Source of the DNA: Deltaproteobacteria bacterium
GTDB lineage: Bacteria > Desulfobacterota > Desulfarculia > Adiutricales > Adiutricaceae
Direction of reading: 5' to 3'
DNA: 10,010 bases
Assembly (NCBI GenBank): GCA_031278795.1
Contig: JAITJT010000035.1
Coordinates: 1-10,010, forward strand
The notes under the pieces are model-generated. The model did not search any database. It was not told the DNA's origin and saw only the letters and a list, made by a program, of their open reading frames with translations. Below are positions 1 to 4,939 of this stretch, one piece after another (position 1 is the first letter of the stretch; each line of letters opens with the position of its first letter). The translations under genes and the position numbers were made by a program.

Positions 1-182
1 CAGAGAGGGCGCTTCTAAAAGGTGTCAAGCGCCAGAGCTTATTGGATAAGGGCATCATTTCCAAAAGGCGGATAACACCCGATAATCTTGGGGATTTTCA
101 GAAGGTGTTCTTCATAAACGCCATGATAGACCTAGAAGATGATATCTCTGTTACGATTCCAGAGGGCATAATAAGCTCATAA
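1..182 (+). CDS. Class IV aminotransferase, C-terminal fragment (PabC-like)
   Basis: This is the last 59 codons of an open frame (frame starts at base 3, TAA at 180-182) entering from the left edge. The segments LLKGVKRQSLLDKG, ISKRRIT and VFFINAM, the last followed by an acidic IDLEDD, match in order the C-terminal part of fold-type IV PLP aminotransferases: the loop leading to the (R/K)Q-L motif, then the strand carrying the 'INAM/NSL' motif. Relatives of this compact kind are usually named aminotransferase class IV or 4-amino-4-deoxychorismate lyase (PabC), which makes p-aminobenzoate for folate. The catalytic lysine and the cofactor-binding residues lie outside the window, so the substrate (aminodeoxychorismate, branched-chain or D-amino acid) cannot be decided. 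A chorismate-using role would suit the neighbouring aromatic operon, but that operon converges on this gene and is not co-transcribed with it. Confidence 0.6.
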   Translation, partial: ERALLKGVKRQSLLDKGIISKRRITPDNLGDFQKVFFINAMIDLEDDISVTIPEGIISS

Positions 183-256
183 AATAGGGGAACTGAAAGC
201 TTGATATTAAATCGTAGTAACTATTGAACAAATCTCACAATAGGCGATTTATAATA

Positions 257-358
257 AGTGATTCTTGGCTAAGGTTTTTGCATTAGTGATTCTTGGCTAA
301 GGTATTTGCATTAAGTGATTCTTGGCTAAGGTCTTTGTATCAAGTAGCTCTTGGCTCT
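257..358. repeat. Tandem repeat, 28/29-bp period, about 3.5 copies
   Basis: Copies begin at 257, 285, 314 and 343. The shared core is AGTGATTCTTGGCTAAGGT, followed by a variable base and TTTGCATT; the fourth copy is shortened and diverged (AGTAGCTCTTGGCT). The copies abut with no unique spacers, and the array lies in the convergent spacer between the aminotransferase and pheA. Its role is unknown. It carries no convincing open frame. Confidence 0.8.
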
Positions 359-369
359 AGAAGGGAAAA

Positions 370-415
370 AGAAAAAACGTCCATACAGCAAGCGGCCCTT
401 AAGGGCCGCTTGCTG
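370..415 (-). terminator. Terminator after pheA (perfect 15-bp inverted repeat)
   Basis: CAGCAAGCGGCCCTT at 386-400 is followed directly by its exact reverse complement at 401-415, so the stem is GC-rich with a practical 4-nt loop. Read leftward it is followed after six bases by a run of T with one C, which makes it a Rho-independent terminator for the pheA operon whose last gene stops at 477. Read rightward it is followed only by TTT, so termination of the converging aminotransferase transcript would be weaker. A second, weaker inverted pair (449-455 with 472-478) overlaps the pheA stop codon. Confidence 0.75.
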
Positions 416-476
416 TTTGGGTAAAGTATATAAAGGGACAAAGAGAGAAAGCTTAGGGATGCCTATTCTTATAAGC

Positions 477-1628
477 TTAGATGGACGCCAGAGTGTTCTG
501 GACCAGGGGTTTGGCCTTGAGGTTGCGCTCGCTAGGTGGGGCCTCGTATGAGCCTAGGACGTGGCACTGCTCGGTGTGCTCGCTTAGGGCTTCTAGGGCC
601 TTGGTGACGGCCTCGTCCTCGAAGTGGCCTTCCAGCTCCAAAAAGAAGAGGTACTGCCAGGGGGCTTCCAGGTTGGGCCTTGAGTGGAGGCGGGTGAGGT
701 TGACCCCGGAGTCGGCTAGGGGCTGAAGGCACTTGTAGAGGCTTCCACTGTTGTGGGTGGCCGCGAACCAGGCCAGGGTGCGGTCGTTTCCGGTGGGCTG
801 GCTGTCGTCGTGGCTCATGATGAGGAAGCAGGTCTGGTTGTGCTGGAGGTCCTGGATGTCACCGGACATGACGGTTAGGTTGTAGAAGGTGGCCAGGGTG
901 GGGTGCCCGATCACCGCGCAGTTGTCGTCGTTTTGGGCCATGGCCACACCCGCGGCCGTGGAGACCGTGGGCCGGAGTTCCACCCCGGGGAGGTTTAAGG
1001 CCAGCCAGTTGCGGCACTGGGCCAGGGCCTGGGGATGCGAGCTGATGGCCTTTATTTGGGAGAGGTCCCCGTGGGTGCTCATGAGCGAGAGGTTGACCTT
1101 GAGGTTGAGCATGGCCTGGGCCCTTAGGGTGGTGTTGGTCATGAGATCCAGGGTCTGGCCCACAATGCCCTCTGTGGTGTTCTCAAAGGGAACCAGGGCG
1201 AAGTCCGCCTCACCGTTACCAGCTAGCTCAAAGACCTGGGGAAGGTCGTCAGCTGGCATGAAGAAGGCCAGTTTCCCGAACTGCTGCAGGGCCGCGGCGT
1301 GGCTGAATGTCCCAGCTGGCCCCAGGAAGGTGACCTTGGTGGGGGCCTGGGCGGCTCTACAGGCCTTGATAATCTCATTAAATACAGACGATGCCGCCTC
1401 AATGCTCAGACCGTCTCCAGGCTTAATGGCGGTGGCCAGATGGGTCATAATCTGCTTTTCGCGGATTAGGTCCATGATGGGAAGCTGGTTCTGCTTCTTT
1501 AGCTTTCCCAGCTCAATTGCCGCCCTGGCCCGTTTCTGGAGAAGCTCCAGGATATTTATGTCCAACTCGTCGATTTCCTTCCTCAAGGGGGCCAGGACCT
1601 CTTGGGATTCCTTACTTATCTTAATCAT
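477..1628 (-). CDS. pheA: Bifunctional chorismate mutase / prephenate dehydratase (P-protein)
   Basis: This cytosolic enzyme converts chorismate to prephenate and then to phenylpyruvate, the committed steps to phenylalanine. Translated from the ATG at 1628 it has 383 residues, normal for the family. Residues 10-92 are an AroQ-type chorismate mutase with the Arg (LRKEID), GKLK and D-x-x-R-E (53-57) active-site elements. Residues 98-275 are the dehydratase, starting VTFLGPAGTFSH, with Glu149-Asn150 (PFENT), Ser197 (SSHPQ), Gln204 and Thr266, matching the catalytic set of the E. coli enzyme. Residues 283-365 are an ACT domain. Two oddities are visible: the TRF motif reads T-C-F (266-268), and the Phe-binding GALV and ESRP motifs read GSLY and HSRP. 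A start nine codons upstream (1655) is open but overlaps the previous gene, whereas 1628 has a GAGGTGA Shine-Dalgarno. It is the second gene after DAHP synthase, four bases downstream of its stop. Confidence 0.95.
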   Translation of the reverse strand: MIKISKESQEVLAPLRKEIDELDINILELLQKRARAAIELGKLKKQNQLPIMDLIREKQIMTHLATAIKPGDGLSIEAASSVFNEIIKACRAAQAPTKVTFLGPAGTFSHAAALQQFGKLAFFMPADDLPQVFELAGNGEADFALVPFENTTEGIVGQTLDLMTNTTLRAQAMLNLKVNLSLMSTHGDLSQIKAISSHPQALAQCRNWLALNLPGVELRPTVSTAAGVAMAQNDDNCAVIGHPTLATFYNLTVMSGDIQDLQHNQTCFLIMSHDDSQPTGNDRTLAWFAATHNSGSLYKCLQPLADSGVNLTRLHSRPNLEAPWQYLFFLELEGHFEDEAVTKALEALSEHTEQCHVLGSYEAPPSERNLKAKPLVQNTLASI

Positions 1629-1632
1629 GATT

Positions 1633-1639
1633 TCACCTC
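1633..1639 (-). promoter_or_regulatory. pheA Shine-Dalgarno overlapping the DAHP synthase stop
   Basis: Read leftward, GAGGTGA spans 1639-1633 and its last three bases are the TGA stop of the DAHP synthase gene; the pheA ATG follows after four bases. Ribosomes ending on the first gene would uncover or reload at this site, so the two proteins are probably made in a coupled way. This site decides the pheA start at 1628 over the longer in-frame option. Confidence 0.75.
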
Positions 1640-2538
1640 GCCTCCTTTTTCTCACCCGGCTCTATGGTGGAAATCTTCCTCCCAAAGTAGGGGGCAATCT
1701 CCGAGAGGCTTAGCATTAGCTCCCTGAAGGTCTCGGGCCTCAAGGACTCCTCTCCGTCGCAAAGGGCCAGCTCCGGCGCGCAGTGCACCTCTATCATGAG
1801 CCCATCCGCGCCCACCGCCAGGGCGGCCTTGGCCAAGGGGCCCACGTAGTGGGCCTTGCCGCTGGCGTGGCTGGGATCCACTATGACAGGGAGATGCGAC
1901 CTCTCCTTGATGGCCAGAACCGCTGAGATATCCAAGGTATTCCTGGTGGAGGGCTCGAAGGTTCTGATGCCCCTTTCGCAGAGGATGACCTTGTCGTTGC
2001 CACCGGCTAGCAGATACTCGGCCGAGCAGAGTATCTCGTCCACGGTGTTCATGAGGCCGCGTTTCAGTAAAACCGGCTTCCTACTCTTGGAGAGGCGTTT
2101 AAGTAGGGAGAAGTTCTGGGAGTTCCTGGCCCCCACCTGGAGGATGTCCGCGTAGGACTCCACCAGGTCGATGTCCGTGGAGTCCATGACCTCGGTTACT
2201 ATGGAGAGCCCGGTTAGCTCTCTGGCTTTGGAGAGCATCTTCAGGCCCTCCTCGGCTAGGCCCTGGAAGCTGTAAGGGGAGCTCCTGGGCTTGAAGGCCC
2301 CTCCCCTGAGGATGTGGGCACCGGAGAGCTTCACGTCCCAGGCGGTTCCCAGCATCTGGGGGTCGTGCTCCACCGAGCAGGGGCCGGCCATGACAATGAA
2401 TTCCGGGCCTCCCACCACGAGGTTTCCCACGGGCACCAAGGTGTCCTCCGGATGCGTTATGCGGCTGGTGAGTTTGTAGGGCGGTAGTTTCTTGGGGGCC
2501 TGGGGCTCCGTCTTTGGTTGTTCTTGAGGACTGGACAT
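1633..2538 (-). CDS. aroF: 3-deoxy-7-phosphoheptulonate (DAHP) synthase, short type I-beta
   Basis: It condenses phosphoenolpyruvate and erythrose 4-phosphate to DAHP, the entry step of the shikimate pathway. The 301-residue protein has the type I-beta/KDO8P-synthase-like barrel: AGPCSVE (51-57), [16 protein letters not shown] (78-93), [10 protein letters not shown] (134-143), [24 protein letters not shown] (220-228) and IEVHCAPE. The four metal ligands Cys54, His224, Glu250 and Asp261 keep the spacing of the Thermotoga maritima enzyme (170, 26 and 11 residues). Before the barrel there are only about 20 residues of Pro/Lys/Gln-rich sequence and a short PYKLTSR linker, so the ferredoxin-like regulatory domain is missing. 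The ATG at 2538 is chosen because GGAG lies six bases ahead; a TTG at 2550 would put the start before that site. The gene symbol is approximate (aroF/aroG naming varies). Confidence 0.93.
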   Translation of the reverse strand: MSSPQEQPKTEPQAPKKLPPYKLTSRITHPEDTLVPVGNLVVGGPEFIVMAGPCSVEHDPQMLGTAWDVKLSGAHILRGGAFKPRSSPYSFQGLAEEGLKMLSKARELTGLSIVTEVMDSTDIDLVESYADILQVGARNSQNFSLLKRLSKSRKPVLLKRGLMNTVDEILCSAEYLLAGGNDKVILCERGIRTFEPSTRNTLDISAVLAIKERSHLPVIVDPSHASGKAHYVGPLAKAALAVGADGLMIEVHCAPELALCDGEESLRPETFRELMLSLSEIAPYFGRKISTIEPGEKKEAR

Positions 2539-2676
2539 AGAAAGCTCCAATTGTTTCTTTGTGAGATTTCACATTGGGATATTTACTAGCCATGAGGCTT
2601 AGATAATTTTCGAATTTGGCTTATATAGCTTGGGCATTTGAGGAGAAAGGCCAATGGAAGGGCATATATAAAGGGC

Positions 2677-2721
2677 CTAAAAAACAAAAAGGGCCGCAGG
2701 CGGTTTCGCCTGCGGCCCTTT
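2677..2721 (-). terminator. Attenuator terminator upstream of the aroF-pheA operon
   Basis: Read leftward, AAAGGGCCGCAGGCG (2721-2707) pairs perfectly with CGCCTGCGGCCCTTT (2702-2688) around an AAAC loop, and is followed by TTTTTGTTTTTT. This is the strongest Rho-independent terminator in the window. It lies downstream of a promoter and a Phe/Tyr-rich leader ORF and about 140 bases before the DAHP synthase start, so it fits an attenuator. The alternative is that it simply ends the transcript of the OmpA-like gene, whose stop is 515 bases away. Confidence 0.85.
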
Positions 2722-2764
2722 AGTCACGAATGCGTGCATACTAAGACGGCAATCAGGCAAAACC
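2702..2764 (-). promoter_or_regulatory. Candidate antiterminator pairing of the leader RNA
   Basis: GGTTTTGCCTG (2764-2754, read leftward) can pair with CAGGCGAAACC (2712-2702), giving 11 continuous base pairs with a single G-U. The second strand includes half of the terminator 5' arm, its loop and the first base of the 3' arm, so the two structures exclude each other. The first strand covers the last two sense codons and the stop of the leader ORF. A ribosome that finishes the leader peptide would hide it and allow termination; one stalled on the Phe/Tyr codons 15-30 bases earlier would leave it free. Pairing was found by eye, without energy calculation. Confidence 0.5.
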
Positions 2765-2875
2765 CTCCCCCAAGCTGTAAAAATAAAAAAACCCGCCAAA
2801 GGCAAAGCTTTGCCAGGAGGGTGATTTTAAGCTTGTGAGGAATTGCTTCCCTATGTCTGAGTTAGTGCTACGCAT
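2753..2875 (-). CDS. Phe/Tyr-rich leader peptide of the aroF-pheA attenuator
   Basis: This is a 40-codon ORF read leftward from an ATG at 2875 to TGA at 2755-2753. It contains seven Phe, two Tyr and one Trp; codons 24-33 read FAFGGFFYFY. Position, composition and the way its stop overlaps the antiterminator strand match leader peptides such as PheL, in which scarcity of the charged tRNA stalls the ribosome and prevents termination. It is longer than PheL (15 residues). The ribosome-binding site is weak (GGA six bases before the ATG). A caution: the Phe/Tyr cluster is encoded by a T-rich run that could instead be the U tract of a small terminator formed by GGCAAAG/CTTTGCC (2814-2801), so chance is not excluded. 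Confidence 0.5.
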   Translation of the reverse strand: MRSTNSDIGKQFLTSLKSPSWQSFAFGGFFYFYSLGEGFA

Positions 2876-2947
2876 TATGTGTCCAGTTGTGTTCCAGATT
2901 CATGTATATCTTGGAACTATGCTAGTTGAAGCCAAGCATGTCCGGGT

Positions 2948-2977
2948 ATGTTAACAAAGATTCAAGAGACCTGTCAA
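2948..2977 (-). promoter_or_regulatory. Sigma-70 promoter of the attenuated aroF-pheA operon
   Basis: Read leftward: a perfect TTGACA -35 (2977-2972), an 18-base spacer and a TAACAT -10 (2953-2948, four of six matches). Directly upstream are A and T tracts (2978-3005) of the kind that act as UP elements. Transcription would start near 2941, giving a leader of about 400 bases that contains the leader ORF and the terminator before the DAHP synthase start. Confidence 0.5.
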
Positions 2978-3064
2978 TATTTTTTTTAAAAAATCCAAAA
3001 AAAAATCACTAAATTGTTGATAGTAATTATATCTCTAAGATTATTATTAATAGATTAAAGATAG

Positions 3065-3084
3065 TCTTTCATATATATGAAAGA
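3065..3084. repeat. Perfect 20-bp AT-rich palindrome
   Basis: TCTTTCATAT is followed by its reverse complement ATATGAAAGA with no gap. It sits about 90 bp upstream of the TTGACA promoter, inside the very AT-rich stretch 2975-3115. It could be a dimeric-regulator operator or a cruciform/hairpin. Apart from this palindrome, the promoter and the leader, I see no gene in 2876-3235. Confidence 0.6.
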
Positions 3085-3146
3085 TATTTTAGTGTAATTT
3101 AATCTTCATTGATAGACTTGCCAAAAACCAAATCGTGCTTATTTTT

Positions 3147-3189
3147 ATCCTTGAGAGGGGCGGATGAAATCATCCGCTTTGCCAAGGAT
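3147..3189. repeat. Two-tier inverted repeat after the OmpA-like gene
   Basis: An outer stem ATCCTTG (3147-3153) with CAAGGAT (3183-3189) encloses an inner perfect stem GCGGATGA (3160-3167) with TCATCCGC (3170-3177). It lies 47 bases beyond the stop of the leftward OmpA-like gene and would form a stable 3' hairpin on its mRNA, but neither direction shows a U tract, so it is not a classical terminator. It may protect the mRNA end. Confidence 0.5.
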
Positions 3190-3235
3190 TTGGAAACAAC
3201 GGTTTCTGGATTCTTTTTCCACAGTCTCCCCCACC

Positions 3236-4231
3236 CTAGTTGGTGGGTCTCCCCCTCGCGGTCAGGTAGTTGGAGTCCGTGAGGTTCACCACCTCCACCC
3301 GGCGGTTACGGCCGTTTTCCGGGGAAAGGTTGGGTAGCGGCCTGGATTCCCCGAAGGCCTCCGTGGGAAGTAGCGAGGGAGAGATGTTGAAGTTGTCCAT
3401 GAGGAAGGACTGGACACGGTTGGCCCTCCTTTGGGAGAGGTCGATGTTGTACTCGTAGGTACCGTAGGAGTCCGTGTGCCCCTCCAGCCTGAAGGTCTTC
3501 CCCCTTAGTGAGGGGGAGGTGAGGGCCCGTCCCAGGGTCTGACAGGTTTGGTAGGCCCTGGAGGTGAGGGTGTCCCGGTCGAAGTCGAATTGAATGTTTA
3601 GGGCTAGCCTGGGCGAGTTGTCCAGATCTGGCTCATTTAGATATTTCTCCGGCGGAGGGCTTCCGCCCCTGGCCAAGGTCAGAGCGGCCCTCTCCTCCGG
3701 GGTATAGGCCGAGCGCCTGGCGCCCGGCTGGGGCGACAGGGCTCTTATCATGTCGTCTAGGGATGGATCGTCAACACCGGTCAGATCGGTTAGGCGCCTA
3801 TCGTTAATGTATTGGAAAGGATAGTGTATGAAAGTCCACTTGGGAAGCGGAAACTCGGAAAATGGCGGCTCCTTGCTCTCAAAGGCCCCTGAGCCGTCGT
3901 AGTCCACCAGCTGGTAGTCCCAGGGGTCTTCCAGGTCGTGATCGGCCACGTAACAAAAGACTCGGCCGTTGTGGCTGAGTCTTAGGGCCCTTCCCTCCTC
4001 ATTGGGGAGGATGAACTCCTCCCTTCTCGTCTCCTCGCCTTCCACGGCTATGTCGAAGTCAATCATCTCATCTGAGACCCTTAAGGAGCCGTAGAGCGCC
4101 GGTGTTAGCCAACCGTAGGGGTAATACTCGTGGTGGTTGGTCATGGCCGAGAGCTCATGAACTCTAAGATAGAGCCCCAGGGCCAGGGCGAGGGTGAGGC
4201 ATAAGGCTATGGCTGGGGTTCTTTTAGGCAC
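3236..4231 (-). CDS. OmpA-family peptidoglycan-binding envelope protein
   Basis: This 331-residue protein begins with a basic n-region (MPKRT) and a hydrophobic stretch (residues 7-21), either a Sec signal peptide (possible cleavage after ELSA, residue 29) or an uncleaved membrane anchor. No lipobox is seen. Residues 30-205 match nothing I recognise; they are acidic and rich in Tyr and Pro. Residues 208-317 are an OmpA/Pal/MotB-type domain: a strand with FDFDRDTL, then EGHTDSYGTYEYN, LSQRRANRV and NGRNRRVEVV. Asp254 and Arg269 correspond in spacing to the pair that holds diaminopimelate in Acinetobacter OmpA. It should therefore tether the cell wall from the periplasm. The start is GTG at 4231, with AAGGA about ten bases upstream; no later Met would keep the signal. 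It appears monocistronic. Confidence 0.85.
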   Translation of the reverse strand: MPKRTPAIALCLTLALALGLYLRVHELSAMTNHHEYYPYGWLTPALYGSLRVSDEMIDFDIAVEGEETRREEFILPNEEGRALRLSHNGRVFCYVADHDLEDPWDYQLVDYDGSGAFESKEPPFSEFPLPKWTFIHYPFQYINDRRLTDLTGVDDPSLDDMIRALSPQPGARRSAYTPEERAALTLARGGSPPPEKYLNEPDLDNSPRLALNIQFDFDRDTLTSRAYQTCQTLGRALTSPSLRGKTFRLEGHTDSYGTYEYNIDLSQRRANRVQSFLMDNFNISPSLLPTEAFGESRPLPNLSPENGRNRRVEVVNLTDSNYLTARGRPTN

Positions 4232-4496
4232 GCTGGGCTTGTCCTTGGGCTAAGGATAGGCAAATGGTTAGGAATAGCTAATGTTTAGACATAGCTAATT
4301 ATTTTTGTGGTCTTTAGGTTAATGCGCGGCCTTTTATGGGCCAGGACTTAAGACCAGATATGGGCCCCACCCAGGGCGCTTTTTGGGCGCGGTGGCTGGG
4401 CCTTACCACCTGTCTTATCGGCTTTTTGAAAAAAAATCCTAAATGTACTTGATTTTGGATTTGATTGTTTTATGATGTTTATATCAATCTTGAGAC

Positions 4497-4520
4497 AAAA
4501 AACCCTGATTCCTTTCAGGG
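4497..4520 (-). terminator. Leftward Rho-independent terminator in the OmpA-dnaG spacer
   Basis: Read leftward, CCCTGA (4520-4515), a six-base loop and TCAGGG (4508-4503) are followed by TTTTTTGTC. No protein gene runs into it from the right, because dnaG is on the other strand and starts at 4940. It therefore ends either a small leftward RNA or antisense transcription, or it is a leader element of the OmpA-like gene. Confidence 0.6.
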
Positions 4521-4597
4521 CGAAATATGGGGCGCACAAAACGCCCTAGCTTATATGCTTTTCCCTGTTTTAGGCTTTGAATATTAGCCTTAAGCTC
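4497..4597 (-). ncRNA. Candidate small RNA ending at the 4497-4520 terminator
   Basis: Read leftward, a TATAAA -10-like box (4608-4603) with a poor -35 (TTATGG, 17 bases upstream) could start a transcript of about 100 bases. It would contain a hairpin GGGCG/CGCCC with a seven-base loop (4546-4530) and finish at the CCCTGA/TCAGGG terminator. The layout of promoter, hairpin and terminator without an ORF is typical of small RNAs, but no family is recognised and the start is a guess. Confidence 0.25.
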
Positions 4598-4686
4598 TTT
4601 TATTTATAGCTTTTACAGTGCCCTTCCATAAGCGTCTTGATTAGTCTTAGATAATCACTGTTTTAGTCTTTGTAAACGGCACTATC

Positions 4687-4738
4687 TTTAGCCACCATCT
4701 TTAGCCTTTAGGTTTAGCCACTATGTTTAGCCTTTTTA
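4687..4738. repeat. Four 13-bp tandem repeats, TTTAGCC-led
   Basis: TTTAGCC occurs at 4687, 4700, 4713 and 4726, exactly 13 bp apart; the six bases between alternate between ACYATS-like and TTTWDR-like. The array lies about 200 bp upstream of dnaG in AT-rich DNA, followed by a perfect hairpin TTGGCAA/TTGCCAA (4773-4791). It may be a protein-binding array or slipped-strand repeat. Apart from this, the terminator and the promoter candidate, I see no gene in 4232-4939. Confidence 0.7.
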
Positions 4739-4840
4739 AATTCATATGTTTTTTTGGCCTTTTTAAGGTTTTTTGGCAAGGCTTTTGCCAATACGCTCAT
4801 GCCCATACGCATCTCACCATGCGTCATTAGCAATATGCCT

Positions 4841-4868
4841 TTGTCCAACTGTTTATGCCAAGTATGTT
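4841..4868 (+). promoter_or_regulatory. Possible dnaG promoter
   Basis: TTGTCC (4841-4846) and TATGTT (4863-4868) each match the sigma-70 consensus in four of six positions with a 16-base spacer, about 70 bases before the dnaG start. This is the best candidate I see, but the region is AT-rich and chance matches are common. Confidence 0.3.
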
Positions 4869-4939
4869 TTTGTTTATTAGTATCGGACTATGGGCTAGCC
4901 TCATGGGAGCTCTCTTTAACTAGAATTTAGGTGCTTTAT

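Noticed and set aside
257..358. CRISPR-like periodic repeats
   Set aside because: The whole 28/29-bp unit repeats head to tail, so there are no unique spacers, and no cas-like gene is near.
889..1713. Long rightward open frame opposite pheA
   Set aside because: It is antisense to a well-conserved pheA frame; the translation is a low-complexity shadow rich in Ser, Trp and Arg with no domain.
2779..2814. Separate leftward terminator formed by GGCAAAG/CTTTGCC and the T run
   Set aside because: The T run starts nine bases after the 7-bp stem, so it is a poor terminator. I treat the stretch as leader ORF, but keep this as the main competing explanation.
2638..2838. Rightward 66-codon open frame
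   Set aside because: It crosses both inverted repeats of the attenuator and the T-rich run; composition is basic low-complexity and there is no ribosome-binding site.
4348..4539. Leftward 63-codon open frame upstream of the OmpA-like gene
   Set aside because: It runs straight through the CCCTGA/TCAGGG terminator and has no ribosome-binding site or recognisable domain.
4687..4860. Replication origin (13-mers, AT-rich DNA)
   Set aside because: I find no DnaA-box consensus copies, and dnaA or dnaN are not present; proximity to dnaG alone is not enough.
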